This document shows, in pieces, positions 18,387-29,345 of a stretch of DNA of 64,000 nt. The DNA comes from Rhodobacter sp. (GTDB lineage Bacteria > Pseudomonadota > Alphaproteobacteria > Rhodobacterales > Rhodobacteraceae). The translations under genes were made by a program, and so were the position numbers. Where the stretch lies: contig JADCEF010000073.1 of assembly GCA_020250445.1 (NCBI GenBank), positions 1 to 64,000 of the forward strand. The letters run 5' to 3'. Numbering within the stretch: position 1 is the first letter of the stretch; every line of letters starts with the position of its first letter. The notes under the pieces are model-generated. The model made no database searches. It was given only the letters and a program-made list of their open reading frames with translations, and was not told the origin of the DNA.

Positions 18387-19206
18387 GCGGGGTCTCCTTC
18401 AGCACGGCATGGGCCGGGGCTGTCTTTTTCGGTGCGGGCGGCGGGTCGATCATCCAGCGCCACAGTTTCTGGTCGGGAAGCGGCAGCACCATGAACCAGT
18501 GCTCCAGCAGGGCAAGCAACGTCAGCGCGGTCAGCAGGGCAAACCCCGCCTCGGCACCCGGGGTGGGGGCGGCAATCAGCCGTTCCAGCCAGCAGCCGGC
18601 GGCAAAGCACAGCACCGTCACCGAAACCGGGAAGAAACCGTTCATCGGGCGGCGGCGGAAGTGGCTGGGAAGGTGCGCCAGCGGCTGCGGCAGGAATTCG
18701 GTGTTGATATTGGCCACGCCGAAGAACAGGTTCAGCTTGGCCGAAATCCGCGCCAGGAACAGCACCGCGAAAGTCAGAAAACCAAAGTGATTGGCCTGGT
18801 CCCAGGCCATCAGGCCCATCAGAACCGTCACGACCGCCAGCAGGATTTCATGCCAGGCGATGGTCCCGAAGGCGCGCAGGAACCTTTCCCATTCCGGTGC
18901 CGTGTCGGGGCAGGGGCGGCGGTTGGGGCCGGTGATGACGCCGGACAGAAAGGCAAGCTCGATCCAGCCCCAGATGGCCAGCGCCGACAGAAAGGCGATG
19001 TGGACCCCGGTCACAGAGGCATCGGTCAGCGAGTGGTGAAAGCCAAGCCCCCCGGCGACCAGCAGCGGCAAGCCCAGCAGCACGGACCACAGATGGCCCT
19101 CGGGGCCGCCGTTGTCGGCGCGGCGCACGCGCCACAGGATCACCCCGGTGGAAAACCACCACAGAAACAGCGCGGCAAGGGCGGCAAGCCAGGGTGTCCC
19201 CGTCAT
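18376..19206 (-). CDS. puhE: Photosynthetic complex assembly protein PuhE
   Basis: A 276-residue polytopic membrane protein of the DUF3623 (PuhE) family. At least six hydrophobic helices are visible, including [19 protein letters not shown] at the start and [44 protein letters not shown]-like and [16 protein letters not shown] segments are conserved. It influences reaction-centre and antenna assembly. The ATG at 19206 begins MTGTPWLA; longer versions add an unlikely polar leader. It overlaps hemA by 11 bases. Confidence 0.9.
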   Translation of the reverse strand: MTGTPWLAALAALFLWWFSTGVILWRVRRADNGGPEGHLWSVLLGLPLLVAGGLGFHHSLTDASVTGVHIAFLSALAIWGWIELAFLSGVITGPNRRPCPDTAPEWERFLRAFGTIAWHEILLAVVTVLMGLMAWDQANHFGFLTFAVLFLARISAKLNLFFGVANINTEFLPQPLAHLPSHFRRRPMNGFFPVSVTVLCFAAGCWLERLIAAPTPGAEAGFALLTALTLLALLEHWFMVLPLPDQKLWRWMIDPPPAPKKTAPAHAVLKETPHGF

Positions 19207-19267
19207 GGCCGCCCCCCCGCCAGCCCGGGGGAAGCCGGACAGGCAGCGCCATATGATGCCATCAGGA

Positions 19268-20365
19268 TCAATAAGATGGCTCCAGCCTGACATCGGCGGG
19301 CAGATCATGGCGATGCGCGGGAATGGTGTAGAGCGCGACAAAGGCATACAGCGCCTTTGCCCCTGCCGCCCAGCCTGCCAGCCTGCCGCCCAGTCCGCCC
19401 CGCCGTTTCGCCGCATCCATGGCGATGAAGGCGCGGTTCATCCGCTCCAGACTGGGAATCCAGCGCCTGTGATCGATGTCCAGCTCGATCGGGAAGATCT
19501 GGCGCGAGATCGCCGAAGTCTTGCGGAACACCTCCTGATCATACCAGGCGATGTCCACACCCAGGGCCTTGTGAAACTCTGGCCGGGCATGGTCGCGCAC
19601 CCACATGGTCGAATAGACGGCCGTCAGGAAGAACTTGATCCACAGCTTGTTGACAAAGCTGGTCGTCAGTCTGGGATCGGTCTTCATCAGCAGGGCAAAG
19701 GCCTCGCCATGGCTGAACTCATCATTGCACCATTCGCGGAACCACTTGAAAATCGGGTGGAAGCGCTGATCCGGGTTGGCTTCCAGATGCCGGTAAATGG
19801 TGATGTAGCGGGCATAGCCGATCTTTTCCGACAGATAGGTGGCGTAATAGATGAATTTCGGCCGGAAATAGGTGTATTTCTTGGCCTTGGTCAGGAAGCC
19901 CAGGTTCACCGCGACGCCCGCCTCGCGCAGCGCATCGTTGATGAAGCCGGCATGGCGCGCCTCGTCGCGCGACATATAGCTGAACAACTCGCAGATGTCG
20001 GGGTTCTTGCCGCGCCGCTTCATTTCCTTGTACAGCACACAGCCCGAAAACTCGGCGGTGCAGGAGGACACCAGAAAGTCGATGAATTCCTTGCGCAGGG
20101 CCGGGTCCATGCCGGCCCAGTCCACCTCGTTCCAGTCGGCGTTCTTCTTGAAATGGCCCCTGTTGGGGTCCGATTTCATCTGGGCGATCAGCCTGTCCCA
20201 GGCGGGGCGCACCGGAGTGACATCGATCCGGTCCATCTCGTCGAAATCGGTCGTGTAGAAGCGCGGGTTGAGCAGCGTCGTTTCCGTGGCCATCGCCGTG
20301 GTGTCAGTGGCGGCAAAATCGGATTCGACCGGATCAGGATACAGGTCCAGCGGGGTTGCGTTCAC
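19268..20365 (-). CDS. acsF: Mg-protoporphyrin IX monomethyl ester oxidative cyclase (aerobic)
   Basis: A 365-residue di-iron oxygenase that forms ring E of bacteriochlorophyll with O2. The iron-ligand motifs are visible as EFSGC, RDEARHAG and NDEFSHGE, and the C-terminus has LDIDHRRWIPSLERMN. It lies between a small unknown gene and puhE, as in Rhodobacter sphaeroides. The anaerobic alternative BchE is not in this window, so whether the organism has both cannot be told here. Confidence 0.95.
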   Translation of the reverse strand: MNATPLDLYPDPVESDFAATDTTAMATETTLLNPRFYTTDFDEMDRIDVTPVRPAWDRLIAQMKSDPNRGHFKKNADWNEVDWAGMDPALRKEFIDFLVSSCTAEFSGCVLYKEMKRRGKNPDICELFSYMSRDEARHAGFINDALREAGVAVNLGFLTKAKKYTYFRPKFIYYATYLSEKIGYARYITIYRHLEANPDQRFHPIFKWFREWCNDEFSHGEAFALLMKTDPRLTTSFVNKLWIKFFLTAVYSTMWVRDHARPEFHKALGVDIAWYDQEVFRKTSAISRQIFPIELDIDHRRWIPSLERMNRAFIAMDAAKRRGGLGGRLAGWAAGAKALYAFVALYTIPAHRHDLPADVRLEPSY

Positions 20366-20658
20366 AGCTTCACCTCATCCGAGAAAGAGAATTCGCACAG
20401 TTCCATGAACCCGAAGTCCCCGGTCATCCGGGTCCAGAGGCGTTCCAGCAGGCTGGCGCGGGTGATGGTTGCGGTCCGGTCCTCGACAATCACTTCGCCG
20501 TAAGCGGCAAGAACCGGCTTGCCATGCACCAGAACCTCGTCGCCCGGAAAGACGACGGCACCGTTGTTGAAACGGACATGGGCATGAAGCGATTCGAAGC
20601 GGTGGCTGACCTCGACGGTGCAGGGCACCTCTTCGGTGCTGCGGGAAAAAAGCGGCAT
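20362..20658 (-). CDS. Small conserved photosynthesis-cluster protein of unknown function
   Basis: A 98-residue protein starting MPLFSRSTEEVPCTVEVSHR and ending FGFMELCEFSFSDEVKL. It contains a stretch like a small beta domain (FNNGAVVFPGDEVLVHGKPV, then GEVIVEDRTATITRA) and no membrane helix or signal peptide. Start chosen at 20658 behind AGGGGG; an in-frame ATG at 20676 adds six residues. It overlaps acsF by 4 bases and follows puhC closely, so it is co-expressed with the cyclase. A role in cyclase or RC assembly is inference from position only. Confidence 0.75.
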   Translation of the reverse strand: MPLFSRSTEEVPCTVEVSHRFESLHAHVRFNNGAVVFPGDEVLVHGKPVLAAYGEVIVEDRTATITRASLLERLWTRMTGDFGFMELCEFSFSDEVKL

Positions 20659-20672
20659 GGCATATCCCCCTG

Positions 20673-21143
20673 TCATTCGCCGGGAAGCAGCGCCGCAAAG
20701 GCCGCTTCGTTGTCGGACCCGAAGGCGGTCAACTCGACCGTCCATCCCGTTGCGGGATCGGACAGCGTCAAACGGCCGTTTTCATGCCGTGCCAGGGTAA
20801 CCGGTACGTCCTGGCCCACACGGGCGACGGTCCGCGCACGGTCCAGCCCGCTGGCAACAACGGTCACAAAGCCGCCGTGGTCAAGGTGGGTCAGAAAACT
20901 GCCATCCGCGTCATAAAGGGTTACGGATTTGGCCCCGCCGGTCTTGAGGATCAGCTGGCGGTCGGCCGTGACGGGGCTTTCCTTCGGCTGGCCGGTGGGG
21001 GTGCGGCCCGTCAGGACCGCCCCTGAAACCAGCAGCAGGCTGGCTGCAACAAGCGCCAGCATCAGCCGCAGCAGGGGTGTCGGGATCATGTCGCGGTCCC
21101 GCTCGCGCAAGAGGTCGTGCGATGCGTGTGTCATGGGGGTCAT
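20673..21143 (-). CDS. puhC: Photosynthetic complex assembly protein PuhC
   Basis: A 156-residue protein with one N-terminal membrane helix (LLRLMLALVAASLLLVSGAVL, about 24-44) and a periplasmic domain ending TGWTVELTAFGSDNEAAFAALL, the PuhC C-terminal pattern. PuhC supports assembly of the RC-LH1 core. It overlaps puhB by 4 bases. ATGs at 21143 and 21134 are both possible starts. Confidence 0.9.
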   Translation of the reverse strand: MTPMTHASHDLLRERDRDMIPTPLLRLMLALVAASLLLVSGAVLTGRTPTGQPKESPVTADRQLILKTGGAKSVTLYDADGSFLTHLDHGGFVTVVASGLDRARTVARVGQDVPVTLARHENGRLTLSDPATGWTVELTAFGSDNEAAFAALLPGE

Positions 21144-21796
21144 CCTGTGGCGAGGGCATAGTCCTGATCGTAAACCGGCGTCTGTGCGGCAGTCCGCTTC
21201 AGAACCGGCATGGCCTGCCGCGCTTCGGCGGCTTCGGCCAGAATCCGGGCCACCTGCGCGGCCTCGGGGATGCAGCGGAGCGCCGGCTCGGTATGGCGCA
21301 TCCGCCAGGGCCGCACATGCGGCCAGCAGACAAGATAGGACAGCCGGGTGTCGTCCGGTGTCTTCAGGGCGATGGTCCCGGTGCCGGACCGGCGCAGATC
21401 AAGGCTGGCAGCCTCGATCTGCCGGTGCGGCAGGTTCAGCGTGACCGTCAGCGCGGCCCCGATGCGCATGGCCACGCGGGCGCTGGTGATGGTATAGACG
21501 GTCGCCCTTGCCTGCGCCCAGGCGATGGCAAGGATCACCAGGCAGGCCAGAAGCCCAAGCCCCAGGTAGGGCAGGGCAACGGCAAGGGCCTGGGGCAGCG
21601 GCAGGTCCGCCGCAGCAGCACCGGCGCGCCAGACCGCGATCACCACAAAGTAACCGCCGATCCAGGTCAGCCCCATCGCCTCGCGCGCCAGGGCCAGGGT
21701 GTCGGGGCGGCCCTGCCACAGAATCTCTTCGCCCGAAGGCGGCCGCTCGGGCAGACCGGGGATCGGCTCGAAGGAAAAGTCGTTGTGCTGTGACAT
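21140..21796 (-). CDS. puhB: Photosynthetic complex assembly protein PuhB
   Basis: A 218-residue membrane protein needed for efficient reaction-centre assembly. It starts MSQHNDFSFEPIPGLPERPP with the conserved GEEILWQGRPD, has two or three hydrophobic helices (about 44-95), then a PH-like domain with VYTITSARVAMRIGAAL and LPHRQIEAASL. It lies between puhA and puhC, the standard order. Confidence 0.93.
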   Translation of the reverse strand: MSQHNDFSFEPIPGLPERPPSGEEILWQGRPDTLALAREAMGLTWIGGYFVVIAVWRAGAAAADLPLPQALAVALPYLGLGLLACLVILAIAWAQARATVYTITSARVAMRIGAALTVTLNLPHRQIEAASLDLRRSGTGTIALKTPDDTRLSYLVCWPHVRPWRMRHTEPALRCIPEAAQVARILAEAAEARQAMPVLKRTAAQTPVYDQDYALATG

Positions 21797-21830
21797 CGTG
21801 ATCTCCTGGCGTGGCGTCGTCGGGCGGCTG

Positions 21831-21851
21831 CCCCGGTCTTTGACGCCGGGG
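21831..21851 (-). promoter_or_regulatory. Stem-loop between puhA and puhB
   Basis: CCCCGG at 21831-21836 pairs with CCGGGG at 21846-21851 across a 9-base loop, just downstream of the puhA stop. It probably protects the abundant puhA message, as intercistronic stems do in puf; no U tract is seen. Confidence 0.5.
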
Positions 21852-21865
21852 TCAGCCCTGTCGTG

Positions 21866-22636
21866 TCAGCGCAGCGCGTCCCAGCGGCTTTTCCGGCGGT
21901 CTGCCGCATAAAGTGTGCCGCCACCGTAGAAGGCGCTGATCTTGTCTTCCTCCAGCAGGGTCACTTCGGTAGAGGACCGCGTCGTGGGAACACTGGCGAA
22001 GAGATCGGAGGGAATCGAGGAAACCTTGACCCGGTCCGCATGAATCTTTGCCATCGGCATCGGGATCAGACGTTTGCCCCCGCTGTCGAGCGTGACTTCC
22101 AGATAGCGGACCAGCTGTTCGGCCCCGTCGATCCACATGTCCGAAATCCTGCCGACGATCACGTGATCGCTGGCCTGCACCGGCAACCGGCGGGGATCGC
22201 GCCCGGCAGCCACGGTGAAATGGCCCGATACCGCCATGGGCACGATCTTGTTGTGCCCGTGCCCGTCAAGTTCCGGAATGTTGCGGCGCGGTGCCCAGGA
22301 GGCGGGGCCAACACCATCCCGCATGGGATCGCCCGTTGGCGCATGCGGAAAGCCTTCCGATACGGCCGTGCGGGCCAGTGCCACCTCGCGTGCCTCGCGG
22401 GCGTGGTTGGGGGCCTGCACCTCGCCGCGCCCGAAGGGCAGGCGGAAGGTTTTCGGTTTCGGCACCGGGAACGGCCCCTGGTTGGGCGCAGGTGCGCCAT
22501 CCTCGGTTTCCAGAGGATAGCCTTCGCGCATGTTCTCGGTTTGCAGATAGTAGACCAGAGCGGCGAAGAAGCCCCAGAACAGCCAGATCGCCAGACTTGC
22601 CAGATCGAAGTTTCCGAAGAAAGTAACACCAACCAT
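21866..22636 (-). CDS. puhA: Photosynthetic reaction centre H subunit
   Basis: A 256-residue subunit with one N-terminal membrane helix ([21 protein letters not shown] at 10-30) followed by [12 protein letters not shown] and a cytoplasmic beta domain with [20 protein letters not shown]. It caps L and M on the cytoplasmic side and guides protons to QB. It follows lhaA by 17 bases; its main promoter in relatives lies within the upstream bchM-lhaA region. Confidence 0.96.
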   Translation of the reverse strand: MVGVTFFGNFDLASLAIWLFWGFFAALVYYLQTENMREGYPLETEDGAPAPNQGPFPVPKPKTFRLPFGRGEVQAPNHAREAREVALARTAVSEGFPHAPTGDPMRDGVGPASWAPRRNIPELDGHGHNKIVPMAVSGHFTVAAGRDPRRLPVQASDHVIVGRISDMWIDGAEQLVRYLEVTLDSGGKRLIPMPMAKIHADRVKVSSIPSDLFASVPTTRSSTEVTLLEEDKISAFYGGGTLYAADRRKSRWDALR

Positions 22637-22653
22637 GAAAGGGTCCTCCGGGG

Positions 22654-24111
22654 TCAGGTGGGGAATTCGGCAAGACCCAGGCGGGCGCTGCCTTGTTCGG
22701 GATTGCGGGTCAGGATGCGGGTGCGCACCAGCGGCCCAAGGGCCGCCAGCGTGGCAAAGAGAAGTCCGATTTCAAGATGATAGACAAAGCTGTAGCCAGC
22801 GGCGGGTGTCGCCAGCGCCTCGCCGAGCCGGCCCGAAAGCGCAAGATGCCCGATCCCGTCGCGCAAGAGCCCGCCGATGGCAACGGCACTGCCCGCAGCG
22901 GTGGCCTGCGCGGCCCCCCAGGCACCCAGCACCAGGCCCCGGCCGGCCAGTCCACGTTCGGGCAGGTTCATCGCCGCAGTCAGCGTGGCCACGGCAAACA
23001 GCCCGCCCCCCAGACCGATGCCAAGCGCACCCAGGTAGAACAGCGCCGGCGACCCCATCGGGGCCGAAAAGACGATGCACGACAGCGCCGCGATTCCAAC
23101 CAAAGGCCCGCGCGCAGCCATGCGGAACGGGTCCATGCCGCGGCCCAGCCAGCGTGCCGCCAGAACGAATCCCGCCAATGCGCCGATGGCCGAACTGGCG
23201 GTCAGCAGCGTGGTCGCCGCCACTGAAAGGCCCAGGATCTCGCCGCCGTAGGGTTCCAGCAACACATCCTGCATGTTGAAGGCCAGCGCGCCCAGCGCCA
23301 CCACCGCCATCAGCCGCATCGCGTCCGGCACGCGGCGCAGGTCAGACCAGGCTGCGCGGAATTTCGGGCGCGGGGCGGCGATTTCGGCCTGCGACATCGG
23401 GCGGACCTTTTCCTGTTTCCACAGTGCAATCAGGTTCAGGATCAGCGTCATCGCGGCGCAGCCCTGCACCACCCGCACCAGGGTAAGGGGGGCAAAGTCA
23501 CGCAGCAGCCAGCCCACGACAATGGATGAAATCGCCATGCCGATCAGGAACATCACATAAAGCATCGCAACCACGCGCGGCCGCGTTTCTTCGGTTGCCC
23601 GGTCCGCCGCCAGCGCCAGCCCGGCGGTCTGGGTCATGTGCAGGCCAAGCCCGGTCATGAGAAAGGCCAGCGCCGCCAGCACCTCGCCCGCCCAGGCCGG
23701 CCCCGCCCTTTGGTCACCCGACAGCACGATCAGCGCAAAGGGCATGATTGCCAGCCCGCCCATTTGCCACAGCGAACCGAACCACAGATAGGGAATGCGC
23801 TTCCACCCCAGGGCAGAGCGGTAGGTGTCCGACCGGAACCCCAGCAGGGCGCGGAACGGGGCGACCAGCACCGGCAGCGCGATCATGATGGCCACGACCG
23901 AGGCGGGCACGCCCATCTCGACGATCATCACCCGGTTCAGCGTGCCCAAAAGCAGCACCGTCGCCATGCCCACGGAAATCTGGAACAGCGACAGGCGCAA
24001 AAGCTGATGCAGCGGCAGGTCTTCCGAGGCGGCATCCGCAAAGGGCAGCCATGACGGCGACAGGGCCTTCACATGCTTGCGGCGCAGGATCACGGCCGGA
24101 ACTCCAGACAT
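22654..24111 (-). CDS. lhaA: LH1 assembly protein LhaA (PucC/LhaA family)
   Basis: A 485-residue major-facilitator-like protein with about twelve hydrophobic helices. LhaA helps insert LH1 polypeptides and may deliver bacteriochlorophyll. Typical segments are [39 protein letters not shown] and [19 protein letters not shown]. It overlaps bchM by 22 bases and precedes puhA. A second member of the family is at 36361. Confidence 0.92.
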   Translation of the reverse strand: MSGVPAVILRRKHVKALSPSWLPFADAASEDLPLHQLLRLSLFQISVGMATVLLLGTLNRVMIVEMGVPASVVAIMIALPVLVAPFRALLGFRSDTYRSALGWKRIPYLWFGSLWQMGGLAIMPFALIVLSGDQRAGPAWAGEVLAALAFLMTGLGLHMTQTAGLALAADRATEETRPRVVAMLYVMFLIGMAISSIVVGWLLRDFAPLTLVRVVQGCAAMTLILNLIALWKQEKVRPMSQAEIAAPRPKFRAAWSDLRRVPDAMRLMAVVALGALAFNMQDVLLEPYGGEILGLSVAATTLLTASSAIGALAGFVLAARWLGRGMDPFRMAARGPLVGIAALSCIVFSAPMGSPALFYLGALGIGLGGGLFAVATLTAAMNLPERGLAGRGLVLGAWGAAQATAAGSAVAIGGLLRDGIGHLALSGRLGEALATPAAGYSFVYHLEIGLLFATLAALGPLVRTRILTRNPEQGSARLGLAEFPT

Positions 24112-24757
24112 TCCGAAATGTAGAACCCGCGCGAGATGCGGGCCACCCGGCGCAGCCGGTTGCCGGTGGCGCGGTTGAGCCGGTCATAGGCATGGGGCAC
24201 CATGGCGGGCGAACGGTCGGCGCGCGGGAACATCTGCCCCAGGCCCCAGAAAGTCATCAGGAACGGCGTGCGCGGTGCCACGGTGAACACCACCGCCCGG
24301 TCGGTGCGCGCCCCCAGCTGGTCCAGCGCCCGCGCAATATCGAGGGTTGCGTAGTAGATCATGCTGTCCATCGCCAGCACGTAGTCAAAGCGGCCGTGAT
24401 GATCGGCCAGCATGTCGCCGCTGGCGAAACGGACGCGGGCCGCATGCTCGCCCGGCAGGCGCGCCTGGGCAATCGCGACCAGCGCCGGCGCGATATCCAC
24501 CGCCGTCACCTCGGCCCCGCGCGCGGCCAGTTCCGCCGTCATCTGCCCGGTGCCGCAGCCGGCATCAAGCACCCGCGCGCCTGTCAGATCGTCGGGCAGC
24601 CGCGACAGCATGGTCGCCCGCATCCGGTCGCGCCCCTCGCGCACCGTCTGGCGGATGCGCGAAACCGGCGCGTCCGAGGTCAGGCGTTCCCAGACCCTGG
24701 TTGCGCTGCGGTCAAAGTAATCCTCGACCCGGTCGCGGGTGGCCAGGTAGTCGGTCA

Positions 24758-24758
<1 letters not shown>
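24090..24758 (-). CDS. bchM: Mg-protoporphyrin IX O-methyltransferase
   Basis: A 222-residue SAM methyltransferase that esterifies the 13-propionate of Mg-protoporphyrin. The SAM motif VLDAGCGTGQMTAELAARGA is at about 66-85, and FASGDM, HYGRFDYVLAMD-like and PRADRSPAMVPH follow. It starts on the last bases of the bchL stop (TGATG type overlap) and feeds AcsF encoded further along. Confidence 0.94.
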
Positions 24759-25748
<990 letters not shown>

Positions 25749-25781
25749 TGTCCGCCGGCCTGACGCAATGGGGCATCCCGG

Positions 25782-28700
25782 TCATTCCGCTGCGATTCCT
25801 TCCAGACGGTCTTCCAGCTCATCCGCCGCCCCCTGCAGGGCCGCCAGCGTTTCCGCGTCGGGCTGCCAGTAGTTGCGGTCGCTTGCTTCCAAGAGGCGGT
25901 TCGCCATCCGGGCGCTGGCCTGCGGGTTCAAATCGGCCAGGCGGCGGCGCATCGCCTCGTCCAGCACGAAGGTTTCCGACAGGCGCTGATAGACCCAAGG
26001 GTCCACGGCCCTGGTGGTGGCCGACCAGCCCAGCGTGTTGGTTACATGCGCCTCGATCTGGCGCACGCCCTCCGGGCCATGCCGGAGCATGCCTTCATAG
26101 AACTTCGGGTTCAGCGTCCGCGACCGGCTTTCCAGCGCGATCTGGTCGCGCAGCGTGCGTACCTTGCCGGTGCCGCGCGTCTGGTCGCCGATGTAGACCG
26201 GCGTTTCCCCGGTGCCGCCACGCGCCCGGCGCACCGCACGGGCAATGCCGCCCAGCGTGTCGAAGTAATGGTCCAGACTGGTCACGCCCAGTTCGACCGA
26301 TTCGAGGTTCTGATAGGCAATGTCGACGTTCTTCAGCGCCTTCTGCAGCAGGGCGGCGTTCTTCACCGCCTTGCCGTCGCGGCCATAGGCAAAGGATTTG
26401 CGCGCCTCATAGGCATCGGCCAGTTCGTCTTCCTCGCCAAAGGCCGAGGAATCGACCAGCGTGTTGACGTTCGATCCATAGGCGCCTTCCGCGTTGGAAA
26501 AGACGCGCAAGGATGCCGTTTCCATGTCCACATCCATCTGCGCGGCATAGGCCATCGCATGGGCGCGGATGAAATTCAGGCTGGCAGGCTCATCTGCGGT
26601 CGCGGCCTTGAAAGCGGCCTCGGCCAGCATCCGGGTCTGCAAGGGCAGAAGGTCACGGAAAATGCCGGACAGGGTCATCACCACATCGATCCGCGGCCGG
26701 CCCAGTTCGGCCAGCGGGATCAGGTCGGCACCCGACAGGCGGCCATAGCTGTCGAACCGGGGCCGCGCGCCGATCAGGGCAAGGGCCTGGCCGATCGGCC
26801 CGCCATCGGATTTGATGTTGTCAGACCCCCAAAGCACCAGTGCCACCGAACGTGGCAGGACGGGATGCGCCTCTAGCAGCCGCTGCGCCTGTTTCGCGCC
26901 GTCGCGCAGGGCAAATTCGGTTGGCATCCGGAACGGATCAAAGGCATGGATGTTGCGCCCCGTGGGCAGGATGTCCGGGCTGCGGATCAGATCTCCGCCC
27001 GGCACGGGGGCGATAAAGCGCCCGTCCAGCGCCCGCAGCAGCGCCGGGATTTCGCTGTCCTGTGCCAGTTTTGCGGCATACTCGGCGCGTTTGGCGGCGT
27101 CCTCCCCGGCCAGAATGTCCAGATACCCGGCCATCGCGGCGGCATCGGGCCGTCGGCCCAGCACATGCAGCCCGTCCGGGATCAGAGCCTCTTCGGTTTC
27201 CAGCAGCTTGATCCACAGCGCCGCCGGGGGCGTGTCGCCCAGATCCACCGCCGCCGCCTGTTCCGCGATCAGGCCTTCCAGTTCGGGCAGTTCCGCCGCC
27301 TCCGGTCCGGCGGCGCGCCAGCGCTTCAGGCTGTCCTTCAGTTCCAACAGGCCCCTGTAGAGCCCGGCCTGCGCCAGGGGCGGGGTCAGATGCGTCACGG
27401 TGATCGCGTTTGACCGGCGCTTGGCCAGGGTGGCTTCCGACGGGTTGTTGGCGGCATAAAGGTAGATGTTGGGCAGACCGCCGATCAGCCGGTCCGGCCA
27501 GCAGCCCGGCCCCATGCCCGCCTGCTTGCCCGGCATGAATTCCAGCGCGCCATGCATCCCGAAATGCAGCAGCGCATCCGCGCCGAAGTCTTCGCGCAGC
27601 CAGCGGTAAAAGGTGGTGAAGGCATGGGTCGGGGCGAAACCCCTTTCAAACAGAAGGCGCATCGGGTCGCCCTCGTACCCGAAGACGGGCTGGATGCCGA
27701 CCATGACCTTGCCGAACTGCGCGCCCAGCACAAAGACGCCGCGCCCGTCGGACTGGATGCGCCCCGGGGCCGGTCCCCAGGCGGCCTCGACCTCGGCCAG
27801 CCAGGGCGTGCGCGCCACGATATCATCCGCGCCGACATGGGCGACGACATTGGCGGGCTGGCCGAACCGGGCGGCATTGCCCTGCAGGACTGCCGCACGC
27901 AATTCGTCCACTGTCGCCGGAGGGGTCACGTCATAACCTTCGGTCGCCATGGCCTGCAGCGTGTTGTGCAGGGATTCGAAGACGGACAGATAGGCGGCGG
28001 TGCCGACCGCGCCGGCATTCGGCGGAAAGCCGTACAGCACGATGGCAACCTTGCGGTCCGCCACCCGGCTGCGGCGCAGGGCCGCGAGCCGCGCCACCTT
28101 GTCGGCCAGCGCGCCGATACGCTCCGGGCAGGGGGCCATGGCGCGCACATCCGATGCCCCGGCGCAGCGCCGCGCACAGCCCATGCAGGCCTCGGACCCG
28201 TGCCGCCCGGCAAAGACGGTGGGGTTGGTTGCCCCGTCAATTTCGGGCAGGGCGATCAGCATGGTGGTTTCCACCGGGCCAAGCCCGCCACCCGAGGCCG
28301 CCCATTGCGCCAGCGTCTGGAACTCCAGCGGATGGGCCGCGACATAGGGCACGTCCAGCGCGGTCAGCGCCGCCACCGCCGCCGGGCTGTCGTTATAGGC
28401 GGGCCCGCCCACCAGGCTGAACCCGGTCAGCGACACCAGAACGTCCACGGCCGGGCCCTGCGGACTGCGGAAAAACGCCTCCATCGCCGGGCGTCCGTCC
28501 AGACCGCCGGCAAAGGCGGGGACCACGGCCAGCCCCTGCGCCTCGAACGCGGCGATCACGGCATCGTAATGCGCCCGGTCATCGGCCAGAACGTATGACC
28601 GCAGCAAAAGCAGGCCGACGGTCCCCCGCGCCCCGGCGGGGCGCGGCAGATCGGCCAGCCGCGTGGTGATCCGGCCGGGCAGGGCCGGGTGATACAGGCC

Positions 28701-29345
28701 GACATCCGGGTAATCGACCGGGGCTTTCGCGGCGGACTTTGCCCAGTTGCGGCCCGTGGCATAGCGCGACACCAGAAAACGCAGCATCTGTTCGATATTG
28801 TCGTCCGATCCGCCCAGCCAGTATTGCATCGACAGGAACCAGGCCCGCAGGTCCTGCGCCTTGCCGGGCAGAAAGCGCAGGATCTTCGGCAGGCGGCGCA
28901 GCATCTTCATCTGCTTTTCGCCCGATGCCGCTGACGGCCCCTTTGACCCGCGCAGGCTTTTGAGCAGTTGCATCGCCGCCGAGGCGGGCCTGGACATGTC
29001 CAGATCGCCCATCTTGGTCAGCCGTACGATCTGGCCGTCGGTGATCATGCCCACGAAGGCATCGCAGCGCGCCCGTGCCGCCTGAAGATGCGGCAGGATC
29101 GGTGCCACATGTTCTTCAAGAAACAACAGGTTGGCAATGACGATGTCGGCCCCGCGCAGCGCCGCCTCGCATTCGGCAAGGGTGCCTGGGTTGTTGCCCC
29201 ATTCGGCGGCGGCGAAGATATCGACAGTGATGCCGGGAAAATCCGCCTGCAGGCGCGGCGTCACCCGCGCGGCGGGGCCTGCGGCATGCCGGTCCAGCGT
29301 CACGATGACGACGCGATAGGCGTTCATATGCCGGTCATCGCGCAT
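25782..29345 (-). CDS. bchH: Magnesium chelatase subunit H
   Basis: A 1187-residue porphyrin-binding subunit of Mg-chelatase (with BchI and BchD, not in this window) that inserts Mg into protoporphyrin IX. It matches the CobN/Mg-chelatase family over its length, with [15 protein letters not shown]-type motif, [21 protein letters not shown] and [25 protein letters not shown] regions near the C-terminal half. The ATG at 29345 is 11 bases inside the bchB end; a second ATG at 29327 (MNAYRVV) is a real alternative. Confidence 0.94.
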   Translation of the reverse strand: MRDDRHMNAYRVVIVTLDRHAAGPAARVTPRLQADFPGITVDIFAAAEWGNNPGTLAECEAALRGADIVIANLLFLEEHVAPILPHLQAARARCDAFVGMITDGQIVRLTKMGDLDMSRPASAAMQLLKSLRGSKGPSAASGEKQMKMLRRLPKILRFLPGKAQDLRAWFLSMQYWLGGSDDNIEQMLRFLVSRYATGRNWAKSAAKAPVDYPDVGLYHPALPGRITTRLADLPRPAGARGTVGLLLLRSYVLADDRAHYDAVIAAFEAQGLAVVPAFAGGLDGRPAMEAFFRSPQGPAVDVLVSLTGFSLVGGPAYNDSPAAVAALTALDVPYVAAHPLEFQTLAQWAASGGGLGPVETTMLIALPEIDGATNPTVFAGRHGSEACMGCARRCAGASDVRAMAPCPERIGALADKVARLAALRRSRVADRKVAIVLYGFPPNAGAVGTAAYLSVFESLHNTLQAMATEGYDVTPPATVDELRAAVLQGNAARFGQPANVVAHVGADDIVARTPWLAEVEAAWGPAPGRIQSDGRGVFVLGAQFGKVMVGIQPVFGYEGDPMRLLFERGFAPTHAFTTFYRWLREDFGADALLHFGMHGALEFMPGKQAGMGPGCWPDRLIGGLPNIYLYAANNPSEATLAKRRSNAITVTHLTPPLAQAGLYRGLLELKDSLKRWRAAGPEAAELPELEGLIAEQAAAVDLGDTPPAALWIKLLETEEALIPDGLHVLGRRPDAAAMAGYLDILAGEDAAKRAEYAAKLAQDSEIPALLRALDGRFIAPVPGGDLIRSPDILPTGRNIHAFDPFRMPTEFALRDGAKQAQRLLEAHPVLPRSVALVLWGSDNIKSDGGPIGQALALIGARPRFDSYGRLSGADLIPLAELGRPRIDVVMTLSGIFRDLLPLQTRMLAEAAFKAATADEPASLNFIRAHAMAYAAQMDVDMETASLRVFSNAEGAYGSNVNTLVDSSAFGEEDELADAYEARKSFAYGRDGKAVKNAALLQKALKNVDIAYQNLESVELGVTSLDHYFDTLGGIARAVRRARGGTGETPVYIGDQTRGTGKVRTLRDQIALESRSRTLNPKFYEGMLRHGPEGVRQIEAHVTNTLGWSATTRAVDPWVYQRLSETFVLDEAMRRRLADLNPQASARMANRLLEASDRNYWQPDAETLAALQGAADELEDRLEGIAAE

